Part shown: positions 25,734 to 35,514 of the stretch, in pieces
Layout of the letters: the number at the start of each line of letters is the position of its first letter
Numbering within the stretch: the first letter of the stretch is position 1
Program-made: the position numbers and the translations under genes
The notes under the pieces: generated by a model
Seen by the model: the letters and a program-made list of their open reading frames with translations, nothing else
The model's database searches: none
What the model was told of the DNA's origin: nothing
Source of the DNA: Branchiostoma floridae
Lineage: Eukaryota; Chordata; Leptocardii; Amphioxiformes; Branchiostomatidae
NCBI RefSeq assembly: GCF_000003815.2
Contig: NC_049994.1
Span: forward strand, 4,138,132-4,202,131
Direction: 5' to 3'
DNA: 64,000 nucleotides

Positions 25734-25910
25734 TGCAGTCAAACCTGTATTTGTGGCTACATGTGCAGTCGGCTTAGGACCACCTTTGGGTGATCCCTCA
25801 AATACTTTTTCCCCATTGACAGAAGAATTAGAATCCTGTCTACAGTGACCACCTGTCCGCATATACCACATTTTATCAGCCCCCTGTCTCCTTAGACAGT
25901 TTTGACTGTA
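25734..25910. mobile_element. MITE with GCAGTCAAACCTGT ends, downstream of the minus-strand gene
   Basis: The left end TGCAGTCAAACCTGT is the near reverse complement of the right end ACAGTTTTGACTGTA. The interior contains CAGTGACCACCTGTC. It lies 150 bp past the stop codon at 26063, possibly inside the 3' UTR. Confidence 0.7.
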
Positions 25911-26062
25911 GTTGAAAGAACACCAACAGGGTAGAAACATTCTCCACATTTCCAGGTGTTAAGGCTCACTCCATGGTGCTCCCAACCTTTTATACACACA
26001 CGTTGAGACACAAGCACTTGTCTGTTGGCAGTACAGAGGGACTTAAGTGTGGTAGGCTCACC

Positions 26063-29000
26063 TTACTGACCCCCTCCCCCATTGGTGCAGCTTTCTGTCT
26101 CAGGAACACCTATGTTGTCTCCGATCTCAGCTGGGCTGTTGACCTGAGAGTGAGAGCACAGCAAAGGTCAAGGTCATCTTTTACTGTTCAGAGCTCAAAA
26201 TATGGAATGTATATAACAAAGCTTTGTGCAACAACAACAAAACAGATCTTAATGCATCTAATAGTTTTTGACAAAGGGTTGAATTAAGTATATATACATA
26301 AACGATAAAGGTACAGTTGTACATTAATATACAACATATTCTTTAACTTTTGTTGTATCACTTGTTTAAACTTTTGCAGTTACTAGTCTGTGTGACATAA
26401 ACTCTGCTGTCCTGAGCTGTAACAGTCCAGCTGGTGTTTGGCGGGCTGCTATAAGCAAGATTTAGTCAGGCTATTTTGCAGTGAGCTACAGAGTTTAAGA
26501 TTCAAGCTCTAAAGAGAGACTGTCAAATTTGTTATTACAGTATGCATTGCTCACATCCTTCTTTATTGCATGTTCAGTACACTGACATGTAACAAAATCT
26601 TTTTCTGTGCACCTGAATTTTGAGCACATATCAATTTCATAACAGCTGTTGTGGTTCTTGACACAGTGAAATTAAAGCACTGAGTTGTAATTATTGGAAT
26701 GTACACATCATACATGTAGCTGAACCAAGATGTATTTATATTTGGATTGCCAAATAGTTGATACTAACCAGAGTGATTGGTGATGGCGTCATCTCCTGTA
26801 TTCCTGAGGTCACTGGACTTAACTGCTGTTCCTTGGTAGCCTTCTCAAACCTAAAAGTTAAAACACAAAAAAATCTTTTATTGCTGTACAAAATATATGT
26901 ACCTCAATACATATCTACATTCATGTAAATAGATAGAATGCTGGATAGAATAAACGTATGATTGTTCTTGGATGACATATCTACTTACTGCAATGAAATG
27001 ACATTTCCATGTCAAGTGAGATTCATACCATAAATTCATATTTATTGCGGAGACAATTTCATAGTAGAAGGGGAAATGAAGTGTTCGCAGTGTGTTAAGG
27101 TCATTGTTGAAACAATTTTATTGGTACATTTGTAACTGGGAGATCTCCATTTCAAGCCTCAGGGGTCAAGATAACTTGGTTGGGGCTGTGCCCATCTTTC
27201 AGAAGGGACATAAAATGAGGGTCCCATGTTCAAGGGGTCACCTCAGGCAAAAGCTAGAAACGCCTGCCAGTAAAAACATAGCCTGCAAAAGAAACAGCTA
27301 GGAAACTTGCTAAGGTATTTGCCACTTGGCCATACAAGAGTTCTGAAGGAACAAGATTGATTGACACCTGTCACAGAACTCCTGGATGGCGGTGTACACC
27401 TCCTCCTGTCTGGCAGGTGGTCCCTGGTGACCCCTGGTGGTGGGGAGGGGGGCGGCTTGCTGGGTCATGGGGCTGACAGCCGCAGAGGGGGGGCGTCTGG
27501 TCAGCTTCTGGAGCAATGCTTGGTGGGCACACCTGCAGATATACATTGACAATTCATGTACCAATCAATCAATCTCCTTTATCATTTAGACATAACAAAT
27601 TATTGCATCCTTTCACAAGAGGAAGTAGGCTCTGGTTATAACTCGAGACACTAAACTTTATTAAACAGTAGCTAATTCTTCTTTCGTTTTGAGGCTACCA
27701 ACTTCAACTTGCTGAAGACTTTTGTAGCCTATATACTCATTTTTCACTTGAGTGAAGTGAGGAAAGTCGCCTTTCCCAAGGGCACAAGATTGGTGACACG
27801 GCGGGGTTCGAACTCAGGACCTACGCGGTCCCACAATTACGTCTAACTTCATGGTAACTGGTTAAGTAGCAGACACCCCGTGGTGTTCAATTATGTAATG
27901 TACCAAGTGGCAGGATAGAGCTGGAGGGGCTGCTCACCATGTGTAAGGATGAGTAAAGAGAGCAGTAGTTTGTTAGGCTAAATAATATCAAAGTAAATAA
28001 ACATTATGTATTTATTTACAAATGTTACATTGAGCTCAGTTTTTCTTTACACAGTCACTTCATGAACAAAAAAGGAAAGTCCAACACGCTGCCTAATATA
28101 GAGAATCTTATCTCAGTCTTGCAGCCGACTTGCAGTTGCAGACACTTATTTTAAGAACTGTTTAGTGTCTCCACTTAAGGTCTCATTGATGTATTACTCC
28201 GCGAGTGGACACCCTAAAAGAGATCCGAGCCAAAAACTGAACGGCTGTATAGACGCATGTTTTTAGCGGTGAGAAATTCCCTTTTAGCCAGCGGAACTGA
28301 TATCAAAAGTTAGATTGGTGAAATTTTGTTTCTAACTGAAGAAATAAGCAGGTAAAGTTTGGCAGCCGCGCGCTAGATCGGAGGTACACAGTCGTGGGTT
28401 CTGAGTGGTGCGGTTGTACAATAGCAGCGAAAAAGTGCCTTTTGTGGGGATTGACTAATCGTAGTTTGTAATTGCTATAAAAAAGTTTCTACGTATAGTT
28501 TACATTGGCAATTTTTTCCCACGATATAGGGTAAATGTGCTCGACAAAGAATGAAAAATCTGCTGAAATTTCACGTAGCTTCATTATGAACGCGCCTATT
28601 TAAACCACGAATTATAACATAGAAGTCTATGGGAAGAAGAAACTCATCAATGAGACCTTAACTTGGCTGGACCACTTAACAATCTGCCCTCTATAAATGT
28701 TAGACATGTTGGCTGCACTGATGGCTATCTCAACTTCCCTTTGCAAAATCCCATTTATGTTTGATGAAGGTTCGTGACCCTCAAATGCCACCTGTCACTT
28801 GAAGAGACAAAATTTGATGAAATGTCCGTAGTTTCCAGTTTGTTTGAATGTGGCGAGTCACGCACACCTTCGTAGCATTGTCAGAATGCCAGTTTATGCA
28901 GCTGTTTCGTTTCTCGCACAGACATTTTAATTAAAAGGAAATGGGTTGGAAGAAGGTTGAGGCAAACTTTGCCAAAGTTTTTCTGGCACTCTTTCCATTT

Positions 29001-32000
29001 AAGATGCAGCTGTCTGCAGACATGCAACTTGAAGGTGAGACTACTGAAAAGCACTAGTATACTGCTTTCATATTGAACTGTAGCATAAATTTTTTCACTT
29101 GAAGTGACAACAGACTTTGGATAGGCTGTTCCAACATAGAAGTTGAAACATTTCACTTTGTTAAGTGATAGCTCTAGTCTTCTAGAAATACCCCACCTAT
29201 CTTCTTTCTTTCACAACAGTATTCTTAAATTAGTTAAAAAGCATTCTTACGTTTGCCAAGAGGTTTATGTTTTCGGTAGAGTTGGTATGTGTGTATGTAT
29301 GTATTTGTGTACAGTACCCAACATCGTTAAGATTTAACATTATTTAAGATGAGCTTAATATGTATATAAGTTATGATGAGCTTAATCGTAAATACATGTA
29401 CGACATAATGATGATCATAATTATGAGTGTGCAGGAGATCAGCATAACTCTAGAATGCCTGGAAGAATTGCGTTGATATTCAGTATGTGGGTAGTATAAT
29501 GAGACCTCAATATGGATTACATGTACATTTTGGGCCCCCTAGTAGTGGCTTGTTTGGAGCCTTAGTTTGACCTAGTAAAGATACTCACCTAGCTGCATCG
29601 TGGATGACCCTTTCCACCGCAGGAGTTAGGTCGGCAGCGTCGGTCACAGTCACAGCGGGGGGAGGGTTGGTCTTCAGGTAGTTCTGCAGAAGCGTGTCAA
29701 AGTCTTGCGGCAACGCGGAAAGTAACGCCGTCGGCACCACCATCTTGTCGCAGTCCCTCCACGTTATGAAAATGTCTCGCAGCAAGGGGAAGATGGCGTG
29801 AGACTTGAACGCGTACGATCCCTCGACGACGATCTTTTCCACGATCTTGAGCGACATGCACGCGGGAGCAGGGGCTTCCTTAGTCGCCATGACCGGTGAG
29901 ACCGTGTTTGAGCCCGGGGCAGATCTGTACGGTGGGGTGTTCGGGTTACTGGAGGGACTGGAGTTAGGGGTGTTGGTGTTCACTCGCAGGTAGGGCACCT
30001 CCCCACCCCTCAGCCTCTTGAAGGGGGGCTGTGATGTCGAGGGAAAACTGTTGGGGGGACCAGAGCCATTGTGAAACCCCTGGGAGAAGGGGAAGACATT
30101 GGGAGGGTAGTTGGAGTGGCTGGGCGGGGCGTTGTTGCCGTAGTGAATGGTACTCTGCTGACCCATGTTATTGTTGTTGTACTGGGGCTGAAGGGGGTAG
30201 TAGGGACGACTGTTCGGAGACACCCGTTTTGGCGGACGAATCGTCTTGGAGTACATTCCGCCGTCGCCATTCGGGTGGAGGTAAGGTGAGGTGTTTTGGC
30301 GTCCGGACGGCTGCTGTGGATTCTGAGATCGTCCATAGCCGCTCAGGTTCACGTTGAACTGCTGATGGCCGCCGCCATTGCCTGGGAAGTTGCGAACGTT
30401 CGGTTCAAGCTGGTACTGCGCCCCCTGGTGGCTGACCATGGTAGGACGGGACCTGGAGTAGGGAGGTGGGCCGTGTTGCTTCTGCTGTTGCCATCCCCCT
30501 CCACTCTGGCTCTTAACCATAGGAGGCTGGCTGCCGCACTTAGCCATACTGTAGCTAGGTGGCGCTACTGCAGTGTTGAAGGCAGATGCATTGGGGGAGA
30601 GCTTGCTACAGGAAGAGACCTGCTGTGACTGCATGTTGGTGATGTTGAGGTTGGATGTTGCGATGTTGAAGCTGTAGTTTGTCTGTTGGACGATCCCCGT
30701 GGGGGAATCCTGCTGTTTGGAACCCGTGCGGGTGGGGACGGGACCCTGGGGACTGGTAGAGGGGGGTGAGGTATTGACCACAGTCCCCTGATGGGGAATG
30801 GGGGAGATGCTCTGAGGGATGGAAGAGGGCCACTCTCCAGCAACATTGGCACTTTCAGCTTGATTCTCAGATGGTAGATCTGTTTGAAGAGACAAACAAG
30901 TTAAGATCTCCATAGCAAAGGACAACAAAAAGTATTGATTTTGCCATTTAATTAAATATGACAATAAATAACACATAAAACAGCCTCACAACTCAAATTG
31001 AGTACTGGTTACAATAATACACCATGGTGTATCATATGTATGAAGTACAGTAGCTTGCAGTTCTGTTCTCTTTTGCTAGGTGCCTCTGGTGCCAAAGCAA
31101 ACCTTTCCAATTCCTTGCAAAACATAAACATTGGGAAGAATTTTACACTTCCTCGTAAGCTGTCTGATTCACTGTGTTACTTTTTAGATGACATTTAGAT
31201 GACTAATACATCATCACTACAGTATGATTCAGGCAACTGTAAACTAATCTCTTTTTTTTTGTCCCCCCCCACACACACACAAAATTTCCCTTTATTTTTT
31301 ATGAGACTGAGAGAGTCAAGTTATATGTAGCTCAATCTTTTGTAAATAGAAATACATTTTCATTGATGTCATGAATGAAGTTCAAAACTTTGGACAAAGG
31401 GGAAGGATTTTTTTTCCATTCGAGTCCGAGCAAGCAAATTTCCGTCCTAGAGTAGAGGGATAGATCCCGAAGACAACCTTGATTTAATCAGAACATACCA
31501 TTTGACATTTAGAGTGTACCATTTGATATTTAGAACCTACCATTAGAGCAGGATGCACCAGGAACAAGTCCAAAGAACATGGGGCCAGCAGTGGAGGTCT
31601 GTTCTCCTCCCCCTCCCCAGATGTTCTTGAGGTCCATGACAGAGAAGTTGGCAGAGTACTGGGTACCTAAACTAGGACTTGGAACAGTAGACATGCTCTC
31701 CGATGTTTCGCATGAGCCTTCTCTTTCTGAAATGTTTGGGAAACATTCGTATCAATAAAAATAACTTGTACTCATGCAAAATGGGCAATGTTAACTTACA
31801 ACCAACTTTAACACGGCACGCTGAGGAGACTTTCAATTTTCATGATACAAGCTACAGAGAGTAGTGAAATCTCCAGCTGCTTTTTTTTCATCAGATTTGC
31901 ACCAGAAGTTATAGCAAAACATTAGTTACAGTTACAGTTTTGATTTGATGTGTTATGTATTATTATTACTACATTTCACAAAGGCTTGAGTTGATATGCA

Positions 32001-32491
32001 ATATGATATACGATGCAATGAAAGAATGATAAAATGATTATGTTAATAACGATATTACAATGATGATAACAATGATATAATGACATGTATAAAAAAAGAT
32101 ATGACCTGTTATGTATAGAATGTGGGATGATAAATAGGATAATTTGGTGTATTAGGGACGCTTCGTTTTCTGTGCGTATATATATATATATAAGTTGAAA
32201 ATACAATGAAGAAAAAAAATAGGTATCAGAAGCTGCATACCTTTTTACAATTGAGTACAATTGTATACAAATGCTAAATCAAGAAATGTAGAAAATAGGT
32301 TGATACTCACCATAGCAGGCTGTGGCCAAGGCTAGGATGTCATCTCCAGTTAAAGAGGAGTCTAGCTCCACCTTGGGTAACACTACTGCACTGTTCTCCA
32401 CACTAACTTCTGCCATGTTGGTCACTCGTGTGTAAGACTGAACAAACTTTCTTTCACAACTCTTGTCTTTCAAACTCAAGGGATCAATTCT
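26063..32491 (-). CDS. Unidentified Pro/Ser/Asn/Gln-rich probable nuclear protein, six coding exons
   Basis: Coding exons on the minus strand, 5' to 3': 32491-32311 (ATG at 32416), 31726-31541, 30879-29589, 27532-27368, 26850-26769 and 26143-26063 (TAA). All junctions are GT-AG and in frame. The preferred start has a good Kozak context (AACATGG) and gives 636 aa; the open frame of the first listed exon extends 25 codons upstream without an ATG. Residues 1-97 are acidic and mixed. About 100-430 are low-complexity, rich in Pro, Ser, Asn, Gln and Gly, with a basic patch (PPFKRLR). About 437-600 look folded and mainly helical (starting SLKIVEKIVVEG, then FPLLRDIFITWRDC, later EEVYTAIQEFCDRFEK), interrupted by a Pro-rich linker. 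The tail is short and acidic. The composition resembles transcriptional co-regulators, but I recognise no named domain and assign no function. The exons are well supported; the identity is open. Confidence 0.82.
27130..27335 (+). mobile_element. SINE body lacking its tRNA head, intronic
   Basis: GGTTGGGGCTGTGCCCATCT, then CAGAAGGGACATAAAATG, and GCAAAAGAAACAGCTAGG match the body of the tRNA-derived family at 44277, 45328 and 63780. It lies between exons 26850 and 27368. Confidence 0.65.
27745..27890 (-). mobile_element. tRNA-derived SINE fragment, intronic
   Basis: On the minus strand it has GGTCCTGAGTTCGAACCCCG (B box), then the TGCCCTTGGGAAAGGCGAC-like body and a CTTCACTCAAGTG tail. It matches the SINE at 57535-57715. 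Confidence 0.7.
28179..28657. mobile_element. 479-bp TTAA-flanked MITE, intronic
   Basis: Ends GGTCTCATTGATG and its exact reverse complement CATCAATGAGACC. Both are flanked by TTAA (28175-28178, 28658-28661), the piggyBac-type target. No coding capacity. It sits in the 2-kb intron between exons 27532 and 29589. Confidence 0.85.
29250..29560 (+). repeat. GTCT-linked dispersed element, diverged copy
   Basis: TTTGCCAAGAGGTTTATG, GTATGTGTGTATGTATG, AGATCAGCATAACTCTAGAA and TTTTGGGCCCCCTAG follow the order of the copies at 46600, 50120 and 55000. Confidence 0.6.
30880..31540. other. Intron of the minus-strand gene
   Basis: Intron between exons 31726-31541 and 30879-29589. It contains a short (CA)n at about 31270-31280; nothing else recognised. 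Confidence 0.7.
31727..32310. other. Intron of the minus-strand gene, AT-rich
   Basis: Simple AT-rich sequence with ATGAT-type repeats near 32020-32080 and a short (TA)n at about 32177-32192. Confidence 0.7.
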
Positions 32492-32579
32492 CTGTAAACA
32501 CAAACAAATAAATAACAATATCAATGCATGGATCCAATACTAAAAAAGGTGTTAAAAGGTCCCAAAACTGTTTTGAAAC

Positions 32580-32875
32580 AGTAAGGGCGGTGGGTTGTTA
32601 TCCTGTGTCTAGGATTCGGTATTGGAAGGCGGAGCCCAAAAACCTCTCCTTCCATTGCCTGTTTAATACTTCCCCAACCAAAGTCAGGTGCCCATTTTTA
32701 CACCTGAGTAGGATTGATAAATTTTTTTTTAAGTGTCTATAAGTACATAACGTTTGGCCAGGAGCCCTGAGTATGAAACCCATGACCTAGAAGATCAATC
32801 TCGTGTCTACTACTAGTAGAGACGAGATTGAGAGGTACTAGCTCAGCCACCCAGCAATCACAGAACGTATATTAT
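32580..32875 (-). mobile_element. tRNA-derived SINE-like repeat with an internal hairpin
   Basis: Minus-strand head with a GAGCTAGTACCTC segment and GGTTTCATACTCAGGGC (B-box-like), followed by a body with CACCTGACTTTGGTTGGGGA. A perfect hairpin is formed by ATCTCGTGTCTACT at left and AGTAGAGACGAGAT at right (about 32797-32831), except one mismatch. Confidence 0.55.
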
Positions 32876-33872
32876 ATGGTATAATCTATTTTGACCATGC
32901 AATGTCTTCTGCAGAGGTCTACTTAGCTTTAGCAACTGATAGCAGAATAGAAAGTAGAAATATATAATTTCCAAGGGAAAAATACCACACAAACCTCCAA
33001 AAAGTGATCACCTCTCTTCATTTGACCCACACAAGCTCAGACAAGATGTTCCTTGTGTCAAAACCTCCCCACAAATGTCTGGTTTGGTATGAGTCACAGT
33101 GTCCTTACTTCAAAGGAAGTTTTCTTTATTCCCACCAAAGTAAACATACCCTGGGGAATTAAAGCCGCACCCAAACCAGCAGTAAATACACTGTACTTCC
33201 TGCATACCTCGGGGGGTAGAGAAAAATATTGTTGCCAAACCATTCATTATCTAAAAGAATAAGGACAGTTCTAGAAAATGTCATTTGTTTTACAACTGGA
33301 AAATTAGAGGATATGGGGGGGAGGGGGGTCATTTCGAACTTTTCACTGTCCTCGCCAACGTAAACTCAGAGAAAATCAAATCTTTTTTTGCTGTGCCTTT
33401 TAGCTAGCCACTAGATTATCTTTAAAGTTCGTTTTATAGAGCTGAAAAAAGTTCACATTATCAGTCTAAAATCATAAGATAAATGCCACCCGAATCATTA
33501 TAACGTGGAAATTTCGTGGACGTCTTTAGTTCCCTTGCTTAGCAAAAATCAAAACTCAAAACAGTTGGACTTTTTAAGATTTTGGCAGGTTACAGACTCT
33601 TTTAAAGGTGGCACTTGAAAAGACAATGTTCGTGCTAAAACGAGAAGAACACGCCAATAAATTTATGTGACTCACACGCCCGGGGGAAGTTTGGGGACTT
33701 CCCGCGCAAATAATTTTTTGTAGCTCTCCAAACCCCCACAAAAAGTCTTTTTTTGTCGAAAAAAAAACATAAACTACACCGATATTCTGGTCACAATAGT
33801 TCACCAGGATCTTTCATGACCATATATTTGAGTTGTCATGCAGGATTGGGTCTTTAAAAGGCTAAAAATTAC
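32876..33872. other. No exon recognised between candidate exon 1 and exon 2 of the minus-strand gene
   Basis: I looked here for a small exon that would reconcile the reading frames and found none with good sites on both sides. A poly-G stretch lies at about 33316-33330. Confidence 0.4.
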
Positions 33873-33960
33873 CTTTCTTTGGCGAGTCTTCGGAGCGTGT
33901 CGCCTGAGCTAACTTCTTCCTTCTCGTCTGAGATTTAAAGATGGCGGACAATGACGTCAT
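33873..33960 (-). other. Candidate first exon (5' leader or uORF) of the minus-strand gene
   Basis: On the minus strand an ATG at 33960 opens 29 codons (MTSLSAIFKSQTRRKKL at the start, strongly basic) and ends at a good donor (AAAG/GTAATT). If spliced directly to the exon at 32491, the frame meets a stop two codons after the junction. The exon is therefore either 5' leader carrying a short upstream ORF, with translation starting at 32416, or a real coding start joined through a small exon that I could not find between 32.5 and 33.87 kb. The peptide looks protein-like, so the second option stays open. Confidence 0.45.
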
Positions 33961-34175
33961 GGTAGTCCCGTCGTCCCCTTCGTGGTGGAAAGTTTTTTGT
34001 TGTGTTGGCAAACTTTGGGCAAAGTTTACGCAAGTCGGGTATTGTGTCAATTTAGATTTTTTCGTGCCTAAATATCGTAGTTGATATTTGTTGATTTTGT
34101 AGGGTTGCAAAACCTGTTTTGCTTTCGTTGGCGTCCAGGGGCGCCGCCATGTTGGATTATGACGTCAGGAAGGAG
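33938..34175. promoter_or_regulatory. Head-to-head promoter with two YY1-like/CRE pairs
   Basis: The minus-strand gene and the DIPK2-like gene point away from each other across about 0.5 kb. Two perfect CRE palindromes (TGACGTCA) lie at 33952-33959 and 34160-34167. Each sits just right of a YY1-like motif: AAGATGGCGG at 33939 and its reverse-orientation form GCCGCCATGTTGG at 34144. YY1 sites of this type usually lie just downstream of transcription starts, so opposite orientations fit divergent start sites. The left CRE contains the ATG of the candidate minus-strand first exon. Binding and start sites are inferred from motifs only. Confidence 0.55.
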
Positions 34176-34410
34176 TGTCTTGTTTCCGGTCATTTTTACG
34201 GAAATATGTTAGATTGCGTCATGTTTAGTGTGTGGTGTATAATAGGAAGGCTGATTTTTGTACATACGTGTTATGTATGTCAATATATATGTATGTTTTT
34301 ATAATTTTTGATACTTTTTTTTTTTTGCAGAACGCATGACAATTACACCCCAGTGTGCGACTTCAACGTACGGCGTACTCTAGGATCCAACCTGTAGTAA
34401 TTAGAACGTC

Positions 34411-34437
34411 ATGAAAAAACGACAGCCGTTGCGATGA
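34411..34437 (+). promoter_or_regulatory. Nine-codon upstream ORF overlapping the DIPK2-like start codon
   Basis: An ATG at 34411 opens eight sense codons (MKKRQPLR) ending in a TGA at 34435-34437. That stop overlaps the main start codon as ATGA. Such an overlap could allow termination followed by reinitiation, or reduce main-ORF translation. A pyrimidine-rich stretch ending in an AG at about 34330 may be the acceptor of a 5'-leader intron, so the uORF would be in the exon that carries the main start. Confidence 0.5.
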
Positions 34438-35462
34438 GGACTATTTTCTTCCGATGGGACCGTGTGCAAAAGGTTGTCTCAGGGCACAAGCGGCTGTGCG
34501 CCATCGCTTGCCTGTCCTTCCTCATCCTCTTCACCGTCTACAACCACTATGAGAGAAATCAAGCCGCCAGGCCGCGTGGCGGGAAACCACAAGGCCCTTT
34601 CTCCAGCCGTGACCTCATGGGTCCCGCCAAGATGGCGGACTACGAAAACATGGCGGGAAACTCAAAACACAACGATAACGGACGACAGAAGAATCGGAAC
34701 GAGATAGAAACACCCGCCACTTTGCTCTCAGACGACAACGAGATTCCAGTCCACCCTCATAACAGAGTAGTCAGTTTGGTCGACGCTTTAGAATACGAGT
34801 TTGCCTACCCAAGTTCTAACGTCAAGCATTTTCTCGGTGACTTCTACTGCCCTGCATGTTTCGGGGATTCCATCTGCAAAGATTTTGACAAGAAATTCCA
34901 GTTTCCAAACGCGGGCAGGACATCACCTCTGGCTCAAAACGGAGTATACTTCGGCCTGAAGGCTGCGAACAAAGAACCTATTGTTGGGAAGTTGTTGGTA
35001 GAAGCTGAGAGATACGGGAAATTCCACCAGTTTGCATGTCAGGGGAAGAGTAGTTTGCTGGAGGGGGACAGTTGTGATGTGAACGGCGCCATTGTGGAGC
35101 TGTTGAAGCAGGACCTTACCGTTGCTAGGTTACGAGAGTTTGCGGCGGAGATGGATCCGAACGAAGAAGAAGAATATAGGTATCAATACCAGGAATCAAT
35201 TATTATTTATCTTTGCAATTTCTATACAAATACATCAAAGAATGTTACAGGAAATTTTTAAAAGTCAATACCAATTCTTTTCCACCATAATCAACTGGTA
35301 TATAGATTAGTGTGTTCGCAATATTATTTACGCTGATTTAAAACCTCATATGATTTATAGTTTTAAACCAAGTTGATATACGATGTATGAAATGCAATTG
35401 TAACTTTGTAATGAGTTTGTATGTGTGTCTAAATGTGTCTGTATGCGTGCGTGTCTGTATGG

Positions 35463-35514
<52 letters not shown>

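Noticed and set aside
29805-30628. Several plus-strand frames over the large minus-strand exon
   Set aside because: Antisense shadows of a well-supported coding exon with GC-rich codons.
33941-34086. Plus-strand frame starting ATGGCGGACAATGACG
   Set aside because: The ATG belongs to a YY1-like motif in the promoter; the frame ends after 48 codons with no splice partner and no protein-like composition.
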